Shown here: one piece after another, positions 26,357 to 35,297 of the stretch
How the letters are laid out: every line of letters begins with the position of its first letter
How positions within the stretch are numbered: the first letter of the stretch is position 1
Source: Peptoniphilaceae bacterium
GTDB taxonomy: Bacteria; Bacillota; Clostridia; Tissierellales; Peptoniphilaceae
Length of the DNA stretch: 64,000 nucleotides
Direction: 5' to 3'
Assembly (NCBI GenBank): GCA_030152565.1
Contig: JASLJE010000040.1
Location: forward strand, 25,600 to 89,599
The notes under the pieces: model-generated
Database searches by the model: none
Told to the model about the DNA's origin: nothing
The model's input: only the letters and a program-made list of their open reading frames with translations
Position numbers and translations under genes: made by a program

Positions 26357-27062
26357 ATAATGGTTTACTTCTAGGCTTGCCTTGACCTCTAGGGTATTTC
26401 TTATCGGTCCTACTAGTTTTTTGAATAATAACTAGGGATCTGCCTGAGTTTTCTACTGGCAGGTTAAATTCCATAACCTTTACCAGGCGGCCTCCAAGTT
26501 TATTAATGCTATTTTGAGCTTCCTTAACCTCTTGGTGAGGATCTGGTCCCTTCATAGCTATAAAGTAGCCTCCTACCTTAACAAATGGTAGGCAGTACTC
26601 TGTCAAGGTCCTTAGGTTGGCAACAGCCCTTGATGTAGCAATGTCATAAACTTCCCTATACTCTTTCTTTCTAGAAAGTTCTTCTGCCCTAGCATGGACA
26701 GCTTCCACATCTTCCAGACTTAACTGGTCGATTAATTCATTTAAGAAAGTTATTCTCTTGTTCAGGCTGTCCAATAAGGTAACCTCCAAGGTTTCATTAA
26801 AGATTTTCATAGGAAGACCAGGAAATCCCCCGCCAGTTCCTATATCTATAACCTTCATATAGTCATCAATTAATTCTGAATCAAAAATCATTAGTGAATC
26901 TAAAAAGTGTTTCACGTATACATCTTCATCATCTATTATATTGGTTATGTCTATCTTTTCATTCCATTCCTGTAAAAGTTCCTTATAGTTTTCAAACATC
27001 TCCAGTTCTACACCGGTAAGATTGAAATCTTTTGTCATCATTATATCGTCTAATCTAGTCAT
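26355..27062 (-). CDS. rsmG: 16S rRNA (guanine-N7)-methyltransferase RsmG (GidB)
   Basis: SAM-dependent methylation of G527 of 16S rRNA. The 235 residues contain [12 protein letters not shown], the SAM-binding [28 protein letters not shown] and [20 protein letters not shown], all standard RsmG blocks. The basic C-terminal tail ([18 protein letters not shown]) is the usual Firmicutes ending. It overlaps mnmG by 8 bases; the mnmE-mnmG-rsmG order is the common origin-proximal arrangement. Confidence 0.96.
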   Translation of the reverse strand: MTRLDDIMMTKDFNLTGVELEMFENYKELLQEWNEKIDITNIIDDEDVYVKHFLDSLMIFDSELIDDYMKVIDIGTGGGFPGLPMKIFNETLEVTLLDSLNKRITFLNELIDQLSLEDVEAVHARAEELSRKKEYREVYDIATSRAVANLRTLTEYCLPFVKVGGYFIAMKGPDPHQEVKEAQNSINKLGGRLVKVMEFNLPVENSGRSLVIIQKTSRTDKKYPRGQGKPRSKPL

Positions 27063-28953
27063 TATTTTTCCTTCTCATGGTTTCTAAATGAATTAAGATC
27101 ACATTGATGTCTGCCGGACTAACTCCAGATATACGGGAGGCTTGACCTACAGAATCAGGCTTAATAGCATTTAATTTTTGGATGGCTTCATTTTTCAAGC
27201 CCTTAACTTCCTTATAGTCCTCAATATGGTCCAATCTCTTTCTTTCCAGCTTCTTAAACTGAGCTATTTGCATCTCTTGCTTTTTAATATATCCTTCATA
27301 TTTAATCTGAGTCTCTACTTCCAGGTAAAATTCCCTTGGTATCTCTGGCCTAGCTTCATCTAGGACCACTGTGTTTTCATAGGTCAACTCAGGTCTTCTT
27401 AAAAGTTCATAAAGGCTGGCTCCTGTCCTTAAAGGCGTTGAGCCCAAGTCTTCAAGTATCTTGTTGTTTTCTTCCTTAGGGTTTATAGATATGGACTTTA
27501 GTCTTTCTATTTCAGCCTCTATAACCTGTTTTTTATTAAGCATTAATTGGTATCTATCTTCTTTAACCAAGCCTAAATCATAGCCTTTTTGGGTCAATCT
27601 TAAATCAGCATTGTCCTGTCTAAGAGCCAATCTATACTCAGCCCTGGATGTCATCATCCTATAAGGCTCATCTGTTCCCTTGGTAACCAAGTCATCTATT
27701 AAAACTCCTATATAGGCTTCTGACCTATCTAGGACAAAGGCTTCCTTGCCATCTATATTTAAAACTGCATTAATCCCTGCCATTAGGCCTTGGGCTGCTG
27801 CTTCTTCATAGCCTGATGATCCATTTATTTGTCCAGCAAAGAAAAGATTTTTAATATGGGAACTTTCCAAGTTAGACTTAAGGATGGTAGAGTCTATACA
27901 GTCATACTCTATACCATAGGCAGACCTCATGATTTCAACATCTTCCAAGCCTATTATAGTCTTGTAAAGTTCTTTTTGAACCTCTTCTGGTAGAGTTGAG
28001 CTTACACCTTGAACATACATTTCTTGAGTGTCCAAGCCTTCTGGTTCTATAAAGACTTGATGGGTTCCCCTATCTGGGAATCTTACAATCTTATCTTCTA
28101 TAGAAGGGCAGTATCTAGGGCCCACTCCCTTGACAATACCTGCATACATAGGGCTTCTATGAAGGTTTTCCCTGATTATTTCATGGGTTCTTTCTGTAGT
28201 ACTGGTCAAGTAACAAACTTCTTGATCCATATCAAACTTCTTACCTATATTTAAGAAGGAAAAAGGAGTTATGTGTTCATCTCCTGGTTGTACTTCCATA
28301 ACTTCCAGGTTAAGACTTCTCTTGTGAACCCTGGCTGGTGTACCTGTCTTAAACCTTCTTAGGTCTATTCCATTATCTAGTAGGGTTTGAGAAAATTCTG
28401 TTGATGCCTTCATGCCATGTGGACCTGAAGTATAGCTTAACTCTCCCATTAGTATAAGGCCATTTAGGTAGGTTCCTGTAGCTATAACTACAGCCTCTGC
28501 CTGGTAAATAGCCCCTTGAATTGTCATTACTCCAACAACCTGTCCATCTTCAATAACTAGTTCCTTGGCCTCTGCCTCTACCAAGTAAAGATTTTCTTGG
28601 GCCTCTAGGACCTTTTTCATCTCTGTGTGGTACTTTTTCTTATCAGCCTGTACTCTTAGTGAGTGGATGGCTGGTCCCTTGGATGTATTTAACATTCTGG
28701 ACTGGATAAAGGTCTTATCTATATTTATGGCCATTTCACCACCAAGAGCATCCACTTCTCTTACCAAGTGGCCCTTACCTGTCCCCCCTATATTAGGGTT
28801 ACAAGGTAGGTCTGCTATTGAGTCTAGACTTATGGTCATGATTACTGTTTCTTTTCCCATTCTAGCTGCTGCCAAGGCTGCTTCTATACCAGCATGGCCT
28901 GCACCTATGACAACCACATCTACTTTTCTATCTATATATGATTTAACTTCCAT
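27055..28953 (-). CDS. mnmG: tRNA uridine-5-carboxymethylaminomethyl modification enzyme MnmG (GidA)
   Basis: FAD enzyme which, with MnmE, builds the cmnm5 group on U34 of several tRNAs. 632 residues, with the dinucleotide-binding [17 protein letters not shown] at about 17-33, [32 protein letters not shown], the second FAD contact [19 protein letters not shown], and a C-terminal helical domain that binds MnmE. AAAGGAGAATC precedes the ATG. It lies 9 bases downstream of mnmE. Confidence 0.97.
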   Translation of the reverse strand: MEVKSYIDRKVDVVVIGAGHAGIEAALAAARMGKETVIMTISLDSIADLPCNPNIGGTGKGHLVREVDALGGEMAINIDKTFIQSRMLNTSKGPAIHSLRVQADKKKYHTEMKKVLEAQENLYLVEAEAKELVIEDGQVVGVMTIQGAIYQAEAVVIATGTYLNGLILMGELSYTSGPHGMKASTEFSQTLLDNGIDLRRFKTGTPARVHKRSLNLEVMEVQPGDEHITPFSFLNIGKKFDMDQEVCYLTSTTERTHEIIRENLHRSPMYAGIVKGVGPRYCPSIEDKIVRFPDRGTHQVFIEPEGLDTQEMYVQGVSSTLPEEVQKELYKTIIGLEDVEIMRSAYGIEYDCIDSTILKSNLESSHIKNLFFAGQINGSSGYEEAAAQGLMAGINAVLNIDGKEAFVLDRSEAYIGVLIDDLVTKGTDEPYRMMTSRAEYRLALRQDNADLRLTQKGYDLGLVKEDRYQLMLNKKQVIEAEIERLKSISINPKEENNKILEDLGSTPLRTGASLYELLRRPELTYENTVVLDEARPEIPREFYLEVETQIKYEGYIKKQEMQIAQFKKLERKRLDHIEDYKEVKGLKNEAIQKLNAIKPDSVGQASRISGVSPADINVILIHLETMRRKNND

Positions 28954-28962
28954 GATTCTCCT

Positions 28963-30336
28963 TTACTTACCTATACAAAAATCTTTAAATATTTTATCTA
29001 AAACATCATCTTCTATTGTTTCCCCTGTTATCTCTCCTAAAAGAGTATAAGCGTTTCTAAGGTCTATTTCAATAGCATCTAAAGGATAGCCATTTCTAAC
29101 ATCCTCTATGGATTCCTTTAGGGAATCATAGGCCTGTTCTAAGATGTGCTTATGTCTTAGGTTGGTTATAATAGTGTCGTCAGTTATATTTATTTCTCCG
29201 TCAAAGAACATGTCCATGATAGACTCTTCTAGTTCTTCTATACCCTTTCTGTCCTTGATGGACATATCAATCACCTTTACTTGGTCAAACCTCTCTAAGA
29301 GATCCTTCTTGTCAGCCCTGGCCCCTAGGTCGTGTTTGTTTAAAAGGATAATTGACTTTCTATCCCTGATTAAGGACATGATTTTTTCATCTTCCTCATC
29401 AAATTCTCTAGACACATCAAAGATGGCAATAATAAGGTCTGCATCATCTATAAGCTCTATACTCTTGTTTACTCCAATAGACTCTACCAGGTCTTGAGTC
29501 TCTCTAATACCTGCTGTATCAGTGATCTTTAGAGATACTCCACCTAAGTCTAAATACTCTTCTATAGTGTCTCTAGTCGTTCCTGGCACATCAGTTACAA
29601 TTGCTCTATTTTCCTTAAGTAGGGCATTTAAAAGAGATGATTTACCCACATTAGGTTTACCAACAATAACTGTGTTTATACCTTCCTTTAGGATCCTCCC
29701 CTTATTAGATGAGTTAATCATCTTATAAAGTCTACTTAAAACTTCATCCCCAGTTTCTAGTAGGGGCTCAACTGGAAGTTCATTTTGCATGTCTTCCATA
29801 AAGTTAATAGAGTACTCAACTCTAGCTAACATATCAAGAATCATATCCTTTAATTCCTTGACTTCTGATCCAAGGTTTCCCTCTAACTGGTTAAGAGATG
29901 CCTCATAGGACTTGTCTGTCTTGGCATGGATTAAATCTATAACAGATTCAGCCTGGGATAGATCCAACCTACCATTTAGAAAGGCCCTCTTGGTAAACTC
30001 TCCCCTGTCAGCAACCATGGCCCCCTTCTTTAAAAGAACATTAAAGACCTTCTTAACTGCTATGGTTCCACCGTGGCAATAAATCTCTACCATGTCTTCT
30101 CTTGTATAGGTCCTAGGTCCCTTCATAAAGGCTATAAGGACTTCGTCTAACATTAAATCATCGTCGTAAACGAAACCATACTGTAGGTATCTATTCTTAA
30201 CTTCTTCTATCTTTTCCTTCTTAAAGTTTCTAAAAACTTCCTTGGCTATATCGTGGGACTTGGGTCCCGTCATCCTAACTATACCTATGCCGGCTTCACC
30301 TATAGCCGTTGATATAGCTGCAACTGTTGTTTCCAT
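28963..30336 (-). CDS. mnmE: tRNA modification GTPase MnmE (TrmE)
   Basis: Dimeric GTPase partner of MnmG. The 457 residues comprise the N-terminal formyl-THF-binding domain (METTVAAISTAIGEAGIGIVRMTG), the helical domain, an inserted G domain (P-loop GKPNVGKSSLLNALL near 227-241, DVPGTTRDTIEE, DTAG, LNKHD) and the C-terminal FCIGK motif with its essential Cys. AGAGGTGAAAA precedes the ATG. First gene of the mnmE-mnmG-rsmG unit. Confidence 0.97.
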   Translation of the reverse strand: METTVAAISTAIGEAGIGIVRMTGPKSHDIAKEVFRNFKKEKIEEVKNRYLQYGFVYDDDLMLDEVLIAFMKGPRTYTREDMVEIYCHGGTIAVKKVFNVLLKKGAMVADRGEFTKRAFLNGRLDLSQAESVIDLIHAKTDKSYEASLNQLEGNLGSEVKELKDMILDMLARVEYSINFMEDMQNELPVEPLLETGDEVLSRLYKMINSSNKGRILKEGINTVIVGKPNVGKSSLLNALLKENRAIVTDVPGTTRDTIEEYLDLGGVSLKITDTAGIRETQDLVESIGVNKSIELIDDADLIIAIFDVSREFDEEDEKIMSLIRDRKSIILLNKHDLGARADKKDLLERFDQVKVIDMSIKDRKGIEELEESIMDMFFDGEINITDDTIITNLRHKHILEQAYDSLKESIEDVRNGYPLDAIEIDLRNAYTLLGEITGETIEDDVLDKIFKDFCIGK

Positions 30337-30359
30337 TTTTCACCTCTTTATATATATCT

Positions 30360-30383
30360 GTAAAGACTTATAAAGGTCTTTAC
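30360..30383. repeat. Inverted repeat in the jag-mnmE gap
   Basis: GTAAAGAC and GTCTTTAC flank an 8-base loop about 25-50 bases upstream of mnmE. It lacks a T run and may be a leader hairpin of mnmE or an operator. Confidence 0.45.
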
Positions 30384-30411
30384 TCAAACTTTGTATACTT
30401 TTATTTATATT

Positions 30412-30440
30412 AAAACTCCCCTAAAACTAGGGGAGTTTAT
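30412..30440 (-). terminator. Terminator after jag
   Basis: AAACTCCCCTA and TAGGGGAGTTT form an 11-bp stem directly after the jag stop codon, followed on the minus strand by TTTAATATAAAT. It ends the rpmH-to-jag transcription unit. Confidence 0.85.
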
Positions 30441-31279
30441 TAACCTTTATATTTAATAATTACTTTTCTATTCGGAAACTTACCTTGCGATACTGTTTCC
30501 ACTTCCTTGTAATCTTGTAGGACAAAGTGAACTATTCTTCTCTCATAGGAGTTCATAGGTTCCATGCCCATAGACTTTTTATGCTTGATAACCTTATAGG
30601 CTGTCTTTCTAGCATTGTTCTCTATAGACTCTTTTCTCCTGCCTCTGTAGTCTGCCACATCCAAGGTTACTCTAACATATTCCTTGGAGTACTTATTAGC
30701 TATTATACTAATAATGTATTGTAGGGCATCTAGGGTTTCACCCTTTCTACCAATTACAATGCCTGTATCAGATTCTGATATATCATAAAGTTCAGCTTCT
30801 ATATTGTCCTTGTCTTCGGTTACTCTAACCTTGGCAACAATATGCATGTCCTTTATAATACTTTCTAATCTATCCTTAACAATATCAACCAAGTCCTCTT
30901 CGGCCTTGTCTTCTAATACTGTTTCTTCCTTTTTTACTATTTCTATTGGTTCTTCTTTAGTTTCTATTACTTCTTTAACGACTTTTTTGTCTTTTTTGAC
31001 ATCTTTCTTTTCTACTCTTTCAACTACTTCTTCTGGTTTAATGGAGTTATCAGTCTCTTCTTTAGTTTCTTCCCCATAAATATTGTGTATATCTATTGTG
31101 AAGTCTTCTTTTTCTGTGATCTTTACCATGGCATCTTTCGCCCCAAAAATTCCAAATACACCGGATTTTGGTTCTTCTAAAATTTCAATGTCACAGTCAC
31201 CTTCAGATAAGTTTAACTCCATTAGACCTAATCTAATGGCTTCATCTATAGTTTTAGCCGTTTTAATAACAGACTTCAT
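30440..31279 (-). CDS. jag: RNA-binding protein Jag/KhpB
   Basis: Cytosolic RNA-binding protein linked to cell elongation and cell-wall control in Gram-positive bacteria. The 279 residues start with the Jag-N domain (IDEAIRLGLMELNLSEGDCDIEILEEPKSGVFGIFG), followed by a Glu/Lys/Val-rich linker of about 70 residues, a KH domain (SESDTGIVIGRKGETLDALQYIISII) and an R3H domain (MNSYERRIVHFVLQDY). It is the last gene of the rpmH-rnpA-yidD-yidC-jag cluster, 20 bases after yidC. Confidence 0.95.
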   Translation of the reverse strand: MKSVIKTAKTIDEAIRLGLMELNLSEGDCDIEILEEPKSGVFGIFGAKDAMVKITEKEDFTIDIHNIYGEETKEETDNSIKPEEVVERVEKKDVKKDKKVVKEVIETKEEPIEIVKKEETVLEDKAEEDLVDIVKDRLESIIKDMHIVAKVRVTEDKDNIEAELYDISESDTGIVIGRKGETLDALQYIISIIANKYSKEYVRVTLDVADYRGRRKESIENNARKTAYKVIKHKKSMGMEPMNSYERRIVHFVLQDYKEVETVSQGKFPNRKVIIKYKG

Positions 31280-31299
31280 TATTACTCCTTAAACTATTC

Positions 31300-32004
31300 T
31301 TATTTATTTCGACCAACCAATCTGGTTGTTCCCTTAAATAATATCTCTATAATATTTCCTGCAACCCAATATAAAACCAAACCTGCTGGCATAGTTCTAA
31401 ACACAAAGAAGAACATTATTGGCATACCATACATCATCATCTTTTGAGTTTGTTCTGCCTGTGGTGACTCTGCACCTGTGCTTACTTGTGATAAGAATGA
31501 AACTGCCACTTGGGTTAATGAGTTTAATAAAGCTAGTACGAAACCAGTTGGGTCCGCTGTAGATAAATCATTTATCCAAAAGAAATTTCTTCTAATTTTT
31601 TCTATATCTGCTGGATTATCAAATAGGTATTTACCTGGCTCTCTGACAACTGCAAATAACGCTATAACAATTACTAACTGTAATACCATCATTAGGCATC
31701 CTGAGCAACCAGCTGCAGTAGCATTATTTTCTTTTTGGAACTCTTGTATTTTTTGATTTAAAATCTGTTGATCATATCCATATTTCTTTTTTAACTCTTC
31801 AATTTGTGGTTGAAGCTCTTGCGTCTTTTTTTGAGCCTTAGTTGACTGTAAGGTCAAAGGAATAGTTATCAACTTGTATATTACTGCCATTATTAAAAGG
31901 GCAATAGCATAGTAGGATATATTCGCTGGCTCAGCGCCTATATTAACTAGGGATTCGTAAATAAACTTAAATACCTTCCCTAATAAATTGGATAATGCTT
32001 GCAA
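31300..32004 (-). CDS. yidC: Membrane protein insertase YidC/OxaA
   Basis: Inserts membrane proteins alone or with SecYEG. The 234-residue short Gram-positive form has five hydrophobic segments and the conserved ITIPLTLQSTKAQKKTQELQP cytosolic hairpin, QKEN region and C-terminal PAGLVLYWVAGNI. The groove position usually occupied by Arg appears as Lys (IYKLITIP). Unlike many Firmicutes homologues it shows no N-terminal lipobox. The start is a TTG at 32004, six bases after a strong AGGAGG. It lies between yidD and jag. Confidence 0.94.
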   Translation of the reverse strand: MQALSNLLGKVFKFIYESLVNIGAEPANISYYAIALLIMAVIYKLITIPLTLQSTKAQKKTQELQPQIEELKKKYGYDQQILNQKIQEFQKENNATAAGCSGCLMMVLQLVIVIALFAVVREPGKYLFDNPADIEKIRRNFFWINDLSTADPTGFVLALLNSLTQVAVSFLSQVSTGAESPQAEQTQKMMMYGMPIMFFFVFRTMPAGLVLYWVAGNIIEILFKGTTRLVGRNK

Positions 32005-32014
32005 TTCTTACCTC

Positions 32015-32227
32015 CTATTTTAAAGGGTCGTATCCGCCCTTGTTAAAAGGATTACACCTAAGGATTCTCCAAATAGTTAATAGGGTAGCCTTAAAAACAT
32101 TGTGTTTTTCATAGGCTTCTATTGCATAATTTGAACATGTAGGAGTAAACCTACATTTATTCTGTCCAAGAAGGGGAGAGATATATTTTTGGTATGCCCT
32201 TATAAAGAAGATTGGAATTTTTTTCAT
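32015..32227 (-). CDS. yidD: Membrane protein insertion efficiency factor YidD
   Basis: Small protein that assists YidC-dependent insertion. The 70 residues carry the family block [34 protein letters not shown], followed by [15 protein letters not shown], including the three conserved cysteines. Its start codon overlaps the rnpA stop region by 4 bases, indicating translational coupling. Confidence 0.95.
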   Translation of the reverse strand: MKKIPIFFIRAYQKYISPLLGQNKCRFTPTCSNYAIEAYEKHNVFKATLLTIWRILRCNPFNKGGYDPLK

Positions 32228-32565
32228 TTCTTCTTCCTCTTCTTTGATACGGATATACAGTGCAAAAATGTTTTCTCCAACTCTTGGTAGTCAAGATCTA
32301 CAGTGCTATTTTTTGGAATAATCACATAGTCTTTTCCTTTTTCAAATAAATTAATATTTAATCTGATGATCTCCTTAAGCCTTCTTCTAGTCCTATTTCT
32401 TTTATTGGCCTTTCCATACTTTTTTGAGATGGAAAAACCAAATCTAGAATGATCTAGACCATTGTCCACTACAAGTATCTTAAAGTCTCTGTTATAGAAT
32501 CTCTTACCTTTCTGGTAGACCCTTGTAAATTCTTGACTCTTTCTTAACCTTTGTTTCTTTTCCAT
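32224..32565 (-). CDS. rnpA: Ribonuclease P protein component
   Basis: Protein subunit that helps the RNase P RNA cleave 5' leaders from pre-tRNA. The 113 residues include [22 protein letters not shown] at the N-terminus and the RNR signature region [20 protein letters not shown] that contacts the RNA. It follows rpmH across a hairpin that may lower expression relative to the ribosomal protein gene. Confidence 0.96.
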   Translation of the reverse strand: MEKKQRLRKSQEFTRVYQKGKRFYNRDFKILVVDNGLDHSRFGFSISKKYGKANKRNRTRRRLKEIIRLNINLFEKGKDYVIIPKNSTVDLDYQELEKTFLHCISVSKKRKKK

Positions 32566-32574
32566 AAAGTATCC

Positions 32575-32612
32575 TAAAAAAAATATGACCTATGAAGATT
32601 GCTCATAGATCT
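32575..32612 (-). terminator. Attenuator-like terminator between rpmH and rnpA
   Basis: On the minus strand CTATGA and TCATAG pair around a 7-base loop, followed by a few bases and then eight T. The modest stem suggests partial termination that sets rpmH above rnpA. Confidence 0.6.
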
Positions 32613-32745
32613 AAGCTGATAGTTTTTTTCTACCTTTTTGTCTTCTAGCTTTTAAAACTCTTCTTCCGCCTGGTGACGCCATTCTTTGTCTAAAGCCATG
32701 TTTCTTAGCTCTTCTTCTTCTGTTTGGTTGAAATGTTCTTTTCAT
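32611..32745 (-). CDS. rpmH: 50S ribosomal protein L34
   Basis: A 44-residue, strongly basic large-subunit protein starting [19 protein letters not shown] and containing [23 protein letters not shown], a full-length L34. The ATG at 32745 is preceded by AGGAGGGATGAAG. It is the first gene of the rpmH-rnpA-yidD-yidC-jag cluster on the leftward side of the origin and is read from a perfect-consensus promoter. Confidence 0.97.
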   Translation of the reverse strand: MKRTFQPNRRRRAKKHGFRQRMASPGGRRVLKARRQKGRKKLSA

Positions 32746-32789
32746 CTTCATCCCTCCTTGCTTATATTTTAAATAAAATTCTAACATAC

Positions 32790-32818
32790 ATTATAATTTT
32801 TAAGTGAGTAATTGTCAA
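32790..32818 (-). promoter_or_regulatory. Consensus promoter of rpmH
   Basis: Minus strand TTGACA (32813-32818), 17 bases, TATAAT (32790-32795): an exact sigma-A consensus. It drives rpmH and the downstream rnpA-yidD-yidC-jag genes. Confidence 0.9.
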
Positions 32819-32900
32819 GTTTAGACCGACAAGAAATTACTTAATAATTGAAGGGGCCTTTATGTTATTATTAAGTTACTATATTAATTCGGAGGTGTAC

Positions 32901-34163
32901 ATGAAACTAAATTACAAAAGAACCTTTTTCATAGGCCTTGCCTTCCTGTCTATATCGGCATTTTGGCAGCTTTATGACAACCTGATCCCCCTGATGTTAT
33001 CCAACACTTTTAGTTTGAGTGAAACTAAAACTGGAATGATTATGGCGGCGGATAATGTTTTAGCACTTTTCTTACTTCCACTTTTTGGAAGTATTTCAGA
33101 TAGGACTGAAACAAAGATTGGAAAGAGAAAACCATTTATTTTAACGGGAACCCTAATTACAGTTATAGCCATGGTATTTATACCCCATGCCAATAACTTG
33201 GTTAATTTCCCAATGTTCATTGCAGCCCTTACAATCGTCCTACTGTCCATGAGTACCTATAGGGCACCAACTGTTGCCTTGATGCCAGATCTTACCCCTA
33301 AGCCCCTAAGGAGCAAGGCTAATGCGGTAATAAATCTAATGGGAGCTGTCGGAGGAACATTTTCTTTATTGGCAATATTTTATCTAGTTCCTAAAACAGA
33401 CAATCCTAACTACATGATGGTCTTTGTCAGCATAGCCCTAGTTATGTTCTTCTCAGTTCTACTTATGAGCTTGACCATAGACGAAAACAAGATAAAGGCT
33501 GAGGTCCACATAGAAAAAGGTGATGAGGACTTAGTTGATACCAAGGGACACATGCCCAAGGATGTAAAGAGGAGCCTTTACTTTATCCTGGCTTCCATCT
33601 TCTTGTGGTTTACTGCCTACAATGCGGTTACAACAGCCTTTTCCAGATATGCTATAAAAGTTTGGGGATTAACAGGCGGAGGTTTTGCCAAGGCTATCCT
33701 GGTTGCAACAATAGCGGCCATAATATCCTTTATACCCGTTGGTTTCTTATCTACCAAATTAGGCAGGAAAAAAACTGTTCTCATGGGAATCACCCTAGTA
33801 ACCCTATCCTACCTGGCTGGAGTTTTCTTCAAGGAATATTCTCCTTTTATCAACCTGGTATTTGGAGTTATGGGTATAGGTTGGGCCATGATCAACGTAA
33901 ACTCCTATCCTATGGTAGTTGAGATGAGTAAGAGTGGAGATATAGGTAAGTATACTGGACTATACTACACATTTTCCATGGCAGCCCAAATATTTACCCC
34001 CGTATTTTCAGGTTTTCTACTGGAGAATGTAGGCTACCAAATCCTATTTCCTTATGCCCTTATCTTCTCTATAGCTTCCTTTATAACCATGTCTATGGTT
34101 AAACACGGAGATAGTAAACCTGAGAAAAAAGACAAGTTAGAATCTTTTGATGTAGAGGTGTAA
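32901..34163 (+). CDS. Major facilitator superfamily transporter (SLC45/GPH-like)
   Basis: A 420-residue, 12-segment membrane transporter resembling the sugar/cation SLC45-type MFS proteins. The N-terminal YKRTFFIGLAFLSISAFWQLYDNLIPLML, the loop DRTETKIGKRKPFILTG after TM2 (an MFS A-motif-like DR...GKRKP) and RAPTVALMPDLTPKPLRSKANA are characteristic. The ATG at 32901 has GGAGGTGTAC before it; the open frame extends 13 codons upstream without a ribosome site. It lies between rpmH and dnaA, a place usually empty in Firmicutes, and overlaps or abuts the GDPD gene, forming a two-gene unit. Substrate unknown. Confidence 0.9.
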   Translation: MKLNYKRTFFIGLAFLSISAFWQLYDNLIPLMLSNTFSLSETKTGMIMAADNVLALFLLPLFGSISDRTETKIGKRKPFILTGTLITVIAMVFIPHANNLVNFPMFIAALTIVLLSMSTYRAPTVALMPDLTPKPLRSKANAVINLMGAVGGTFSLLAIFYLVPKTDNPNYMMVFVSIALVMFFSVLLMSLTIDENKIKAEVHIEKGDEDLVDTKGHMPKDVKRSLYFILASIFLWFTAYNAVTTAFSRYAIKVWGLTGGGFAKAILVATIAAIISFIPVGFLSTKLGRKKTVLMGITLVTLSYLAGVFFKEYSPFINLVFGVMGIGWAMINVNSYPMVVEMSKSGDIGKYTGLYYTFSMAAQIFTPVFSGFLLENVGYQILFPYALIFSIASFITMSMVKHGDSKPEKKDKLESFDVEV

Positions 34164-34164
34164 A

Positions 34165-34977
34165 ATGAAAATTTTTCTTGTATTGTTAGTTCTAGTACTA
34201 GTCTACTTTATACTAATTATACCTAATAAGAACGGCAGAGAAAGAATGAAGGACTTTGCCAATTGGAACTATGCCCACAGGGGCTTTCACGACAATGGTG
34301 GAGAGGCTGTAGAAAACAGCCTGCCTGCCATTAAATATGCAGTCGATAATAATTATGGTATAGAATTTGACGTCCAAGTTACCAAGGATGGTATACCAGT
34401 TGTCTTTCACGATGACAATATGAAAAGGGTAGTTGGCCTAGATGCAGCCATCAAGGACTTTAACTATGAAGAGCTAAAGGAATTTAAGCTTCTAAATAGC
34501 CAAGAAACTATACCAAAACTAGAAGATGTCTTAAAGCTAGTTGATGGTAAGGTGCCCTTAATAATAGAGTACAAACTATCATCAGGAACAGACACTAGCA
34601 TATGCAATCAGGTAGATCCATACTTAAGAGCCTACAAGGGGCTCTACTGTATAGAATCCTTTAATCCTATGGTGGTCAAGTGGTATAGGAAAAACAGGCC
34701 AGAGGTGGCCAGGGGCCAATTATCCCTTAACTACAGGAAAAGTGGCTTTGATTCCATAAAGTACTTTCCACTTACAGCCCTTTTATTTAACTTTAGGACC
34801 AGGCCAGACTTTATAGCCTTTAATTATAAGGACAAGGACAACCTTTCCTTAAAAATATTAAAATCTATTTACAATTTACCCCTGGTAGCCTATACTATAA
34901 AATCTCAAAAGGATTATGATAATAACGATGATTTCTTTGATTTACTCATATTCGAAGGTTTTCATCCCAAAAACTAA
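34165..34977 (+). CDS. Membrane-anchored glycerophosphodiester phosphodiesterase
   Basis: Hydrolyses glycerophosphodiesters to glycerol 3-phosphate and an alcohol. The 270 residues begin with a single hydrophobic anchor (about 2-20), followed by the GDPD barrel with the catalytic AHRGFHDN and ENSLPA (His 38 region), the metal ligands in IEFDVQVTKDGIPVVFHDDN, and the late EYK and ESFNP motifs. It starts one base after the MFS stop codon, so the two are coupled. The MFS protein could take up a product or substrate, but this is only a contextual guess. Confidence 0.92.
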   Translation: MKIFLVLLVLVLVYFILIIPNKNGRERMKDFANWNYAHRGFHDNGGEAVENSLPAIKYAVDNNYGIEFDVQVTKDGIPVVFHDDNMKRVVGLDAAIKDFNYEELKEFKLLNSQETIPKLEDVLKLVDGKVPLIIEYKLSSGTDTSICNQVDPYLRAYKGLYCIESFNPMVVKWYRKNRPEVARGQLSLNYRKSGFDSIKYFPLTALLFNFRTRPDFIAFNYKDKDNLSLKILKSIYNLPLVAYTIKSQKDYDNNDDFFDLLIFEGFHPKN

Positions 34978-35000
34978 GCTTTCTTGCGAAAGCTTTTTTT
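34974..35000 (+). terminator. Terminator of the MFS-GDPD unit
   Basis: AAGCTTTC, TTGC and GAAAGCTT followed by seven T, directly after the GDPD stop codon. It shields the origin region from read-through. Confidence 0.9.
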
Positions 35001-35290
35001 AGTCCACATTTGTGGATAACTTGTAATTTAGGCCTCTACTTGTTATAATCTTCATATTAAGAGCACATATAGAAAGAGATATCCACAAACTTATCCACAT
35101 TTGTGGATTTATTGTGGATAAAATTTAGCTTTTAGCTTCTATTCATTGTAAAATACTAGTTTCTCTATCCACTTTAAAACTATACCATAACTTATATAGT
35201 CTTGTGGATAAGTCAGTTCTATTTTTTATAAACTAGTTATTATCAACTGTTCTAGCATTTTATATTGTGGACATCTATGTGGATAAGTGG
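35001..35290. other. oriC part 1: DnaA-box region upstream of dnaA
   Basis: Perfect DnaA boxes (TTATCCACA or its complement) are at 35011-35019, 35091-35099, 35113-35121, 35203-35211 and 35278-35286. A one-mismatch box is at 35079-35087, and weaker ones near 35102, 35165 and 35266. A dyad, TCCACATTTGTGGA, is at 35003-35016. With the region after dnaA this makes a bipartite origin of the Bacillus type. The box nearest the gene (35278-35286) lies just before the dnaA ribosome site, fitting autoregulation. Confidence 0.92.
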
Positions 35291-35297
35291 AGGAATT

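Noticed and set aside
26908..26923. parS half-site (TGTTTCACGT) inside rsmG
   Set aside because: Only one arm matches. The bases encode the conserved RsmG VKHFLDS segment, so coding constraint explains it.
34213..34410. Short minus-strand frame inside the GDPD gene
   Set aside because: No start signal and fully overlapped by a confidently assigned gene.
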